64,000 nt of DNA, from positions 49,202 through 113,201 of the forward strand of contig VZRZ01005358.1 in the NCBI GenBank assembly GCA_013398175.1, read 5' to 3'. The first letter of the stretch is position 1. Every line of letters begins with the position of its first letter. Shown piece by piece: positions 23,801 through 31,498 of the stretch. The notes below the pieces were generated by a model. It saw only the letters and a program-made list of their open reading frames with translations, was not told the origin of the DNA and searched no databases. The position numbers and the translations under genes are program-made. The stretch comes from Climacteris rufus (taxonomy: Eukaryota; Chordata; Aves; Passeriformes; Climacteridae).

Positions 23801-26800
23801 ACTGTGCAGGGTTAAAGATCCCAGGGAGGTGATTCCTCCCTGCTGCCAGTGCAGTTTCTCCACAGTCTGAGGTGAACCTCACTCACATTCCCTGGGATTC
23901 CACCTCCGGTGTTTTCCCTTTCAGCTTCCTTCTCCTAAGGCAGGTTCTAGTAGCTGCATATGGGAAGTAAAATTGTTTTTTCTGCTCCCTGCAGACCTGC
24001 TCAGGGGCTTTCAGGCTGCATGAGGGTGGGAATCCTGGCTATAAATCCCAGGAGCTGAGTAGAGGGTCAGACTATGGATAGTGGGATGCAGTTAAGGAGT
24101 GGTGTAGCACCTTTGAAGGAGGACAGAGCCACCCTGATTCCAGCGTGTCAGAGCAGGCCAGGGGGCTGGGAAACCAAGCAATGTGAGCAGAACCACTTAG
24201 AGGGTGCACTTCTCTTCCAGCAGATGAGCAGGAATGTTTTCAAAAGCACTGACCCTGGGATTGAAGGAGGTGGGAGGCAGGGTTGGCCTGGGGCCAGCAG
24301 CTGCAGAGCCCTTGGGGATCTGGGATGACACAGGGGGTCAGGAGAACACTGAGGACCAGGGAGGACACAGGGGGTCAAGGAGCACCCGGTTGGCACGAGG
24401 CTGGCTGAGGTTTGTGTGTCTGCCTCCTCTCCCCCCAGGCATGCCGCTGATGTACTGGTTCTCCCGCAGAATGACGCTCTGGGGAAGCATTTCCTTCAAC
24501 CTGGCCGTCTTCATCAACATCATCATCGCTTTCTTCTACCCGTATGTGGAAGCCACTTCCATGGGTAAGTGTCCCAGCATCTGCTGCTCCTCGGGGTGGA
24601 AGGGAAGGGGATCTTCACATGCAGGAAAACTGGTACTGCCCTCATTCTTGAGCTTCTTTGGCCTCCTAAAGCCCCAAGTTTTTCCTGCTGGGCAAAGGAA
24701 AGGATTGAATCAGGATTTCAGTTTCCAGCCCTCCCACTCCTTCCTTCTTAAGGAAACCTCTTTCCTCCCTGGGCTGCACTTCCCCTGTTTGTGAAATGTG
24801 GGAAGCAGTGATGGAAGACATTCCTGTTGTCAGGCAAAGCCTCCATCACCTGCAGCAGTTCTGAGATCTCTGATAAAAGATGTTAGAAAATGTACCAGTA
24901 AGAGCCACCTGAATCAACTCAGGTCTTTGCAGTGCAGCAACATCCTCTCTGATAAAGAGCTCATTAGTGTTTCTGGACATCCTGGCAGCAGCAGTGCCCC
25001 TGCCTTTAACATCCATGGGTCTCCTCTCCCCAGGAGTGCTGGATTCCCCACTGATCTCCCTGCTCTTCTGGATCCTGATCTGCTTCTCCATCATGGCCCT
25101 GTTCACCAAGCGCTACGGGGTGAGGCCGCTGCTCGTGGCCCTGATCCTGCGCTCCATCTACTACCTGGGCATCGGGCTCACTCTCAACATCCTGGGAGCC
25201 CTCAACGTAAGTTCTCCCTGTGCTGGGGAAGCAGGGGGCTGTCTTGCATCCCCAGAGCACAGCAAACCCCCCTCCCTCCATTTCTGGCCATCCCCAGCTG
25301 ACCAACAAGATCGTGTTCGTGGTGAGCTTCGTGGGCAACCGAGGCACCTTCATCCGTGGCTACAAGGCCATGATCATGGATGTGGAGTTCCTGTACCACG
25401 TCGGCTACATCGTGACCAGCGTCCTGGGGCTCTTCGTGCACGAGCTCTTTTACAGCATCCTGGTACAGTAACTGCAGGGGGTTGGGGCACAGGTAGCTTG
25501 GTGAGGGTGTTAGAAGCTGGAGGGTTCCTGTGACATCTTCCAGGGGCTGATTGATAGCGGAGAGAACAATTCCCTGCGCTCTAATCTTTGCGTGGGCTGA
25601 GCTCTCTGCCTCCCGACAGTATCTATTGCTGTCTCTGTCCTGGTCCTGGGCTCTATCTCTCTCTCTAATCTGCTGTGTGCTTTATCTGGGTCAGCTGGGA
25701 GACAACGTGAGCTGGTGAGGGCAGAGCCAGGGTACATGTGGCCTATTCTTGGCTCTCCTGCTGTGCACATAAGTCACTCCATTTTTCTCTGCTTCCCTTC
25801 AGTAAGCTGGGAAACTTAAAGGCTTTGTGAGAAAAGTTAGTCAAGGTCTGCTGAGTGATCCAAGATCTCAGGATAAAAGGGGATATAGATAGGCCAGGCA
25901 TTATCAGCAGAAGCACCCTGCAGCATGTCTTTGCTCCTGGGTCCTTTCAGCTGTTTGACTTGATCTACCGTGAGGAGACCTTGTTTAATGTCATCAAAAG
26001 CGTGACGCGGAACGGGCGCTCCATCCTGCTGACAGCCCTGCTGGCCCTCATCCTCGTCTACCTCTTCTCCATCGTGGGCTTCCTCTTCCTGAAGGATGAC
26101 TTCATCCTGGAGGTGGACAGGCTGCCGGACAGCAAAGCCAAAGGTTGGGCAGTGCTTGGGGCTGGGCAGAATGGGGGACACTGCGTGGGAGGCTCTACAC
26201 TGCACCAAGATTCCTCTGGGTGTGCTGTTTGTAAACTGGGAGCACTGGTTTTGGGGTCCCAGAGGGGACATCTGTGCTGCACAGAGCAGGGTTTGGGGTT
26301 AGTGATGGAGCACTGGTTTTGGGGTCCCAGAGAGGACATCTGTGCTGCACAGAGCAGGGATTTGGGGTTAATGATGGCAGAAAAGGGGTCACAGAGCTGC
26401 AAGTGAAGGATCTCAACCCTGAGGAAAAGATTCAAAGCCTAGCAAAAATAGAAGAGTGTGAGACAACTGTTTTCCAAGGTTGGCATCTTCTTGGGAGCCC
26501 ATGGCAGCGGGGAGGGGCTTTGCTGGGGACAGGGGCTGCTCTCACAGGGCCGTGGTCTCTTCCTTGCAGATGATCCCTTGGGGATGCAAAAGAACATGGA
26601 GAGCTTCATGGAGTCGTGCAGCAGTGACAAAATCAGCTGCTCTGCTGCACCCACTGCCCTGGAAGGTAAGAGAGCTCCATGGAAATGCCAGCTCTGTGTG
26701 GCAGAGTGGATTTGCCAGCCAGCTCAGGAAAATCCCAGCTTTTCCAAGGTCAAAACTAAATCCACTTTTTGGCGCTCGTTAGGCAAGGGGCTTGTGAATT

Positions 26801-29561
26801 TGCACTGACCCTGGGATAAAAAACATTGGGGTAGATTCATTTGGTCACAAAGGAGGTGGCAGCTCCAGGAGTGTTTGGCTGCTGCAGGAGCTGCCAGGAC
26901 ACTGCTGGTTGGGACCCCCGCAAGAGGCACCTCCTGCTCCGTGTCACTGCAGCTGCAGCCACCCCACTGCCAGGGCCTGTGCTCCGTGTGAGCTCTGAGG
27001 CCTTGCTGCTGCTCTCCTCCCCAGCAGCCGAGGCGGAGCAGTGGGAACGCGCCTGTGACACGCTGCTCATGTGCATCGTCACCGTCCTGAACCACGGCCT
27101 GCGCAACGGCGGCGGCGTCGGGGACATCCTGAGGAAACCCTCCAAGGATGTGAGTGCTGCCAGCACCTGGGGCCTCTTTCTTCTGCTGAATCCTGCTGCA
27201 TTCACCGCTGTGCCTTCCCTCCCTGTGGCACGTCCAGCTCCATCCCTCATGTTTTCCTCCTCCTTTCTCCAGTCTCAGCAGCTGTGCCTCCTCACCAGGT
27301 GCCTCAGCCCCATGTCACAGGGCTGGGCTGGCTGGAGCAGAGGTGTTCAAGACACCCAGTTCTCCCTCTCATCCATTACAGGAGTCTCTGTTTCCTGCTC
27401 GGGTTGTCTATGACCTCCTCTTCTTCTTCATCGTCATTATCATCGTCCTCAACCTCATCTTTGGGGTCATTATTGACACCTTTGCTGATCTGAGGAGTGA
27501 GAAACAGAAGAAGGAAGAGATCCTGAAAACCACTTGTTTTATCTGTGGTGAGTGCTGGGAATACAGGAATTCCCCCAAAGCTCTTCCTCCACTCCAAGGC
27601 TGGGGGAAGGAAAAGAATTTCAGCTGGTTTCTGGTTTTTATTTATCACTGCAAAAGTTAAATGTGTTCAGTGAGGGGTCACTGCACTGGGAGGGGTTTAA
27701 AGAAGGACACAGCTGGAGGGAAATTCTCTATGTTGTTCCTCACCCTGTTAATGAGGTGTTAAATTAAAACCACATTGTGGGGTTCCTGTAGCTAGGCATC
27801 TCACTCCTGAGACCTTCCCTTGGCCAATGGGGAAAAAAAGCAGCCTATTACTAAAGAAATATAACACAGAAAATGGTCTGGAATCCTTTCAGTCAGCAGA
27901 AGGCATTAAAAAAAAAACAAAACAACCCTCAGTAAATCTCTCTGCTCTTTTCTTTAAAGATCCTCTGGGTCTACTTCAGCCTGTAGGTACCTGGGCAGAG
28001 GCAGAGCCAGCAGGATTTGGGGAGAAATTTTTCCCTGTGAGTGGGGGGAGGCCCTGGCACAGGGTGCCCAGAGAAGCTGTGGCTGCCCCATCCCTGGAAG
28101 TGCCCAAGGCCAGGTTGGACAGGGCTTGGAGCAACCTGGGATAGTGGAAGGTGTCCCTGCCCATGGCAGGGGGCTAGAACTGAAGGTCCCTCCCAACCCA
28201 AACCATTCCATGATTCTCTGATTCTGTGATTTTTAACTAGAAGTCTCCTGAACCCCCAGCTGAGTTATTTCCCTCTGGTTTGGATGTTTGTTGTGTATTA
28301 AATGCCAACTAATTATTTAAAGCACTTGAATGTCACCTTTGGGAGGGGATGCACTTGGCTGAATTTCCTTCCACGTGTGTTTGCTGCTCACTCCCCTTCT
28401 CCCCTCCCCTTCTCCTCCCTGTCCTTCCCCACCCTTCACTGCCTTTCCCAGGGCTGGAACGGGACAAATTTGACAACAAGACCGTGTCCTTCGAGGAGCA
28501 CATCAAATACGAGCACAACATGTGGAACTACCTGTACTTCATCGTGCTGGTGAGGGTGAAGAACAAGACCGACTACACGGGCCCTGAGAGCTACGTGGCA
28601 CAGATGATAAAGGTACAGGGGCCCTCAGGGCAGCTCCTTTGTTATCCCAACCTGCCTGCCCTGGGGGTATTGAGAACAAGGGGCTGGCCAAGGAAAAACA
28701 GCCCTGAGAAGTCCTTTTGGGAAATACTGACTAATGCTGCAGTGCCTTAGTTTGTCCTTAGCTGGTTATTTACACGTGTCTGTTTGAGGGTTTGAAGGGT
28801 TGAACCAAGGTGGGAGTGTGGCTTCAAGGGGGTTTCAAGGCCACAGAGGGAAAGGAAAGCAAGGAAAGAAAAATTCTGCACTTGAGCCCAGAATGCTGCA
28901 CGAAACCACCTAAAAATGGAAAATCTGCAGATACTTCAAAGAGAATTTCTTTAATTCCTAAGCACAGGGAGGGTGCCTGTTAGATCCTCTCTTCCCACCC
29001 CAATTCCCATTCTCTGTGGTCGCCTTCCCAGAACAAGAACCTGGACTGGTTCCCCCGGATGCGAGCCATGTCTCTGGTCAGCAATGAAGGGGAAGGGGAG
29101 CAGAACGAGATCCGCAACCTGCAGGACAAACTGAACACCACCATGAAGCTCGTGTCCCACCTCACCTCCCAGCTGAACGAGCTGAAGGAACAGGTATGGA
29201 CACTATTCCTTGGGAAAACCCCTGTGGGAGCCCAAAATAGACACTGAGGGCAGGGAGCAGGAGGCAGGACATGCCCAAGGCAGCACAATGACAATACAAA
29301 GGGCTCCCGCAGCTCTTTTGGGGGAAATGGGGACACTCGGGCCATGTGGGTTTGGGCAGTGCCTCCTCAGCTGGGTGCAGCTCGGAGGGTTTGCTGGCAG
29401 AGGCTCAAAGCAGCACAATCAGACACTTGGGAAGCACAACCAGGAGCAGGAGGGCCTGGGAGTGCCTCAGCGTGTCCCTGTTTGCTCGGCAGATGACGGA
29501 GCAGCGGAAGCGCCGGCAGAGGATGGGGTTTGTGGATGTCCAGAACACCATGAACCACTGA
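2456..29561 (+). CDS. ITPR3: Inositol 1,4,5-trisphosphate receptor type 3 (5' end outside window)
   Basis: IP3-gated calcium-release channel of the ER, acting as a tetramer. I place 56 coding exons by GT-AG boundaries (one GC-AG), continuous frame and similarity to mammalian ITPR3. Their lengths sum to 7,835 bp, about 2,610 residues plus stop. Mammalian ITPR3 has about 2,671 residues, so only the first 50 or so (first coding exons) are missing to the left; the first exon here enters within an Asp codon. Type 3 rather than 1 or 2 is supported by HAAQMEQKQNETENKKVHGD (5123 exon), the tail GFVDVQNTMNH and synteny with UQCC2-IP6K3-LEMD2. No in-frame stop or frameshift is seen. Exons are listed in the seven domain entries below. 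The missing N-terminus is a window effect, not a truncation. Confidence 0.97.
2578..5122 (+). other. ITPR3: ITPR3 intron between first two in-window exons
   Basis: 2.5-kb intron with gt/ag ends. It holds the 40-bp minisatellite at 3955-4265, a short CAGCTCCATCC tandem (four copies, about 4428-4464) and no exon-like sequence. Confidence 0.85.
3955..4265. repeat. 40-bp minisatellite with an internal N
   Basis: Exact 40-bp periodicity: GATGG unit starts fall at 3961, 4001, 4041, 4081 and 4121, then after an undetermined base (4144) at 4182 and 4222. The unit runs GATGGAGGGTAACCCTG, then a GTGGCACCCAGAGCTCTG part. The 37 bp before the array (3924-3960) recur intact just after the N (4145-4181). 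Confidence 0.92.
6715..6905 (+). mobile_element. CR1 LINE 3' fragment, sense in ITPR3 intron
   Basis: Recognisable CR1 tail segments in order: GGTTAAACATCAGAACAGGC, CACCATCCCTGGAATTGTTC, and GGTTGGACTTCCTGGTCTTGGAGGTC-like sequence (quoted in part). It is truncated, diverged and without coding capacity. It ends about 25 bp before the exon acceptor at 6929. Confidence 0.85.
6930..9622 (+). CDS. ITPR3: ITPR3 exons 6-11 of window: IP3-binding core, beta-trefoil half
   Basis: Exons 6930-7076, 7163-7258, 8279-8329, 8814-8956, 9063-9162 and 9462-9622. The first carries FLRTTLRQSATSATSS, the loop whose Arg/Thr residues contact the 4-phosphate of IP3; Leu stands where type 1 has Gly. The 51-bp exon at 8279 and the start of the 8814 exon encode the variable acidic/basic linker, and differ most from mammals. 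FELDPTTLQKTDSFVPR, SYVRLRHLCTNTWIQSTNVP and SEIRDLDFANDASSML follow. The Arg codon is split AG/G at 8956/9063 and again at 9622/10253, which helps fix the boundaries. Confidence 0.95.
7259..8278 (+). other. ITPR3: ITPR3 intron, no recognised element
   Basis: 1.0-kb intron between the exons ending 7258 and starting 8279. I see no repeat family, RNA gene or conserved open frame in it. Confidence 0.7.
9306..9362. repeat. 20-bp short tandem repeat in ITPR3 intron
   Basis: Three copies of a GAGCCCACCCCAGT-type unit about 20 bp long in the intron before the 9462 exon. Confidence 0.75.
10253..12844 (+). CDS. ITPR3: ITPR3 exons 12-19 of window: IP3-binding core, armadillo half (ARM1)
   Basis: Exons 10253-10394, 10606-10767, 10876-11048, 11134-11253, 11643-11825, 11910-12161, 12406-12550 and 12697-12844. 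The first includes NRERQKLMREQNILKQ, with the Arg-Lys-Arg set that binds the 5-phosphate. The second ends SQEDYRKNQ, with the Tyr and Lys that also contact ligand. EYLSIEYSEEEVWLTWTDKN and the LFARMCLDRQYL helix follow. All ligand residues known from mammalian receptors that I can place are present, so the binding site looks intact. The last exon (CVQNPQLMVQAVYNDEVTG) is slightly longer than, and divergent from, the human equivalent. Confidence 0.95.
13134..18191 (+). CDS. ITPR3: ITPR3 exons 20-33 of window: regulatory/coupling armadillo region (ARM2)
   Basis: Exons 13134-13330, 13464-13593, 13856-13913, 14080-14245, 14381-14545, 14728-14796, 15188-15313, 15465-15587, 15747-15947, 16301-16552, 16638-16763, 17024-17149, 17239-17359 and 18007-18191. 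The first holds LSRKQSIF and VDRGRSIENE, matching positions of known PKA sites of type 3 receptors. The 14381/14728 pair is a charged low-complexity linker (KKGSTKGDSTGEGNKKEKKE) that varies between species. ENYQIVKGILERLNKMCGVG, QHIFLNNYQLCSEIN and NFVNHCYVDTEVEMKEIYTS are clear family signatures. No extra or missing exon relative to mammals was noticed. Confidence 0.94.
17360..18006 (+). other. ITPR3: ITPR3 intron, no recognised element
   Basis: 0.65-kb intron with a gtaagg donor and a cccgcag acceptor. No repeat or RNA gene recognised. Confidence 0.7.
18300..23673 (+). CDS. ITPR3: ITPR3 exons 34-46 of window: RIH-associated/ARM3 region
   Basis: Exons 18300-18448, 18633-18741, 18871-18961, 19196-19365, 19792-19966, 20040-20224, 20534-20734, 21181-21291, 21646-21741, 21948-22049, 22278-22364, 22950-23060 and 23481-23673. 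[20 protein letters not shown] and MCGSTTGGLGLLGLYINEYN identify the RIH-associated domain. The 18871 and 19792/20040 exons carry variable linkers; KGRGDTFLMPGTPTRYP replaces a human segment with a reported PKA site. The exon ending at 23060 is followed by gcaaga, a GC donor. Poly-Glu in the 22278 exon (EEEEEGISSM) comes from a GAG run. The last exon (FFDQSSFLHNEMEWQKKL) leads into the channel. Confidence 0.94.
20975..21075. repeat. 31-bp tandem triplication in ITPR3 intron
   Basis: Three near-identical copies of a unit containing GGTCCTGGCCTGATCAGGGA in the intron before the 21181 exon. Confidence 0.85.
21328..21397. repeat. TG-rich microsatellite
   Basis: Interrupted (TG)n with CAC punctuation, repeated several times in the intron after the 21181-21291 exon. 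Confidence 0.9.
22365..22949 (+). other. ITPR3: ITPR3 intron, no recognised element
   Basis: 0.6-kb intron; gtatgg donor, tccag acceptor. No repeat family recognised. Confidence 0.65.
23061..23480 (+). other. ITPR3: GC-AG intron of ITPR3
   Basis: The exon ends HTSQIE with GAG and is followed directly by gcaaga. The acceptor at 23480 (ttcccacag) opens the next exon at IVRLDRSMEQ. The mammalian protein runs QIE-IVR without insertion, so the donor must be GC. AG|GCAAG fits the known GC-donor consensus, which compensates with strong flanking bases. No GT within reach preserves the frame. Confidence 0.88.
23674..24438 (+). other. ITPR3: ITPR3 intron before the channel exons
   Basis: 0.76-kb intron splitting a Ser codon (A/GC) between the cytosolic region and TM1. 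No element recognised. Confidence 0.65.
24439..27547 (+). CDS. ITPR3: ITPR3 exons 47-53 of window: six-transmembrane channel domain
   Basis: Exons 24439-24564 (TM1, SISFNLAVFINIIIAFFYP), 25034-25206 (TM2 and TM3), 25298-25462 (TM4), 25951-26143 (S4-S5 linker and TM5, LLTALLALILVYLFSIVGFL), 26570-26665 (luminal loop), 27025-27149 (pore helix and filter) and 27382-27547 (TM6, LLFFFIVIIIVLNLIFGVII, then TCFICG). The selectivity filter reads GGGVGD, as in working IP3 receptors. The 26570 luminal exon is poorly conserved (SSDKISCSAAPTALE), expected for this loop. The 27025 exon has tandem acceptors three bases apart. The donor after 26143 (gttggg) is weak but frame-consistent. Confidence 0.95.
26241..26377. 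repeat. 68-bp tandem duplication in ITPR3 intron
   Basis: Two near-identical copies starting AGCACTGGTTTTGGGGTCCC at 26241 and 26309. Each contains CATCTGTGCTGCACAGAGCA. Confidence 0.92.
28045..28232 (+). mobile_element. CR1 LINE 3' end, sense in ITPR3 intron
   Basis: CR1 3' terminus with CCCCATCCCTGGAAGTGCCC, GGCCAGGTTGGACAGGGCTT, AAGGTCCCTCCCAACCCAAA and the characteristic ATTCTCTGATTCTGTGAT tail. It lies in the intron 27548-28451. 5'-truncated, as is typical. Confidence 0.92.
28452..29561 (+). CDS. ITPR3: ITPR3 last three exons: intervening-lateral zinc-finger domain and C-terminal coiled coil
   Basis: Exons 28452-28612, 29032-29193 and 29493-29561 (TGA at 29559-29561). The first completes a C2H2 zinc-binding unit whose Cys-x2-Cys is in the preceding exon and whose His-x4-His is in EEHIKYEHNMWNYLYFIVLV. 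The second encodes LDWFPRMRAMSLVSNEGEGE and the coiled-coil start (LQDKLNTTMKLVSHLTSQLN). The last encodes MTEQRKRRQRMGFVDVQN followed by TMNH, where human ends CISR. The coiled coil forms the central helical bundle that transmits IP3 binding to the pore. Confidence 0.95.
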
Positions 29562-30445
29562 GGCACGGCAGCCTCGCCCACCGAGGGACTTCACCTGTGT
29601 GTCAGCTGAGGAGGCTGCTCCTCCCTGGCTTCCAGGCACGGACTGGCACTGCCTGGGGCCAACAGAGCACCTGGAAAAGGCTCCCCAGGCAGCAGCATCT
29701 CCCCTAGAGCGCTTGTAAACAATTCCAGCAGCAGGGACCAGCTGGGTTCCTCCCCCTGCCTGGGCCCAGGTGTTGGTCTAACACCCTCGTAGGAAGATAA
29801 ACCATACAGGACTTTCATTCCTCATTGCAATAACTCTTTATTTTGCAACTGTGGAGGGTTGTATCTCTATCTGCCTGTGCTCCAGCCCCTGGGGTGTGGG
29901 GTAAGTAGCTGTAGGGCCGCACTATTTAACTTATTCCGAGTGCCACTTGTCCCTGTGGATCTTTGCCAACCAGCCCTCCTATCTGCTGTGCCTGCTCCAC
30001 GCTGACCCCTCTCCATTTACAGCATTCTCTTCATTCTGTGGTGCAGTAAAGAGGAGCTGAACTCAAGGAGGTGGATTTAATTTCATTAACTCGCCAGATG
30101 AGGAGCCGAGCTTGTCCTAGCGTGAACCAAGACTTTTGCCTTTTGTGGACCAAGAATCTTTGGGCAGCAGTAGTAGGAGCCTGCAGGTTTACAGGAGTTC
30201 ACTGTGAAGGGGTGTCCTGTGTTTTAGTTTCATCTCTGGTGTCATGTTTTACCTTTTTTTTTTTTTTTTTTTAATTTTTNNNNNNNNNNNNNNNNNNNNN
30301 NNNNNNNNNNNNNNNNNNNNNNNNTGTTTTACCTTTTTTTTTTTTTTTTTTAAGTTGTTATTGTTGTTACTTAAGAACTGAAGTGTAAATTGCCTTAACT
30401 AAATTAAATACAGAATCATGTTATAATAAAAAACTTCAAGGTGGT
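29562..30445 (+). other. ITPR3: ITPR3 3' untranslated region
   Basis: Follows the TGA at 29559-29561. A canonical AATAAA at 30425-30430 is the best polyadenylation signal, giving a UTR of about 0.9 kb. It contains poly-T runs and the assembly gap. An earlier end near 29850 would need a non-canonical signal. Confidence 0.6.
30280..30324. other. Assembly gap (45 N)
   Basis: 45 undetermined bases. TGTTTTACC followed by 18-19 T and AA occurs both at 30245-30274 and immediately after the gap at 30325-30353, so the two sides may be the same sequence placed twice. Confidence 0.95.
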
Positions 30446-31431
30446 AAAGAAAGTTGCCCTTCCTGTGCCCTCTGGTGTTGAATAGAAGCACAGAACAACC
30501 CCAGGGGCTGAAGCCAAAGCAGGGCTGTCACCAAGGTGCTCCACAGCCCCCTGCTCTCAGCTCCAGGTGCTGCACATCCCCTGCCAAGCCCTGCCATGAA
30601 GAGCCACCATGAACACCAGCCTTGGTTCCTGAAGCTTTGGCCCAGAGCCGGCTGCAGTTTCAATTTCTTTCACTCCTCGCCAGGAAATCACTGTTGAAAC
30701 CCGTAAAAAGGAGCAGCTGTTGGTGCTGTGGAGCCCTGGCACAGCTCTGCTCCAGACACTCATCCTTCCCAAGCCAGCCCCAGCTCCAAGCCCAAGAACA
30801 GACACTGATGAAAGCATTAAAGCTCTAAAAAGGAATAAAAAAGGCCATAACAGTGAAGTTGCAGAGCACTTGCAATGTGTTTATGGCCCCATATACCAGC
30901 ATGTCATTTAATCCTGCCTTCACCCCTCAGCTCTGCACCAACCCACGCCCATCCCTCTCCTCAGGCTGAGGGGAATCTGCACAGAGCTGGCTCCAGCAGC
31001 AGCAGCAGCAGCAGCAGCTCTGCAGCAGCTGATTGAAATCTCAATTAAACTCTTGCAGTGCTCCACTGTCACCATGGTAAAGTCACCCTCCGTCCTCTCC
31101 CAAGGAAAATAAATGTGATGATTAAAGTTCTCCCTCCCTCCATGGCCCTGTCCCTGAGCTAACACACAAACACAGGCACACAGACGTTCTCACAACCTCT
31201 CTCTTCTCTTCATGAGAACAGGGCTGCACCTCCTCTGTGCAGCTCCTGGTTCTTCCATTTTTTTGAACTACAAAGGACCAGGTCTGACACCAAAAGTTCC
31301 CTTCCCATTGCTCCAGCACGGACGAGTAAAGCTCTGCCCCAGATTTTCAGGACAAAAAAAGAGGCACTAAAGATGAAGAATGTACAGGGTAGGGCTGAAC
31401 AAAAATGCTGTTGCTAAGAGGAATAAATGGT
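30446..31431. other. ITPR3-UQCC2 tail-to-tail intergenic interval
   Basis: About 1 kb between convergent 3' ends. It contains a (CAG)n run of about eight units near 30994-31018 and no coding signal. Confidence 0.7.
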
Positions 31432-31437
31432 TTTATT
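31432..31437 (-). terminator. UQCC2: UQCC2 polyadenylation signal
   Basis: TTTATT on + reads AATAAA on the minus strand, 62 bp past the UQCC2 stop codon, giving a very short 3' UTR. Confidence 0.7.
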
Positions 31438-31498
31438 CATCATGGCAACACACAGAGCTCTGGGGATATGTACAGTGGAGAGGCTGAGAGCTGGGCCC

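Noticed and set aside
24898..24960. Extra ITPR3 exon before the 25034 exon
   Set aside because: The frame is open for a short distance, but the protein on either side matches mammals without an insertion.
30994..31018. CAG run as a possible disease-type polyglutamine repeat
   Set aside because: It lies between two convergent 3' ends, outside any reading frame, and is only about eight units long.
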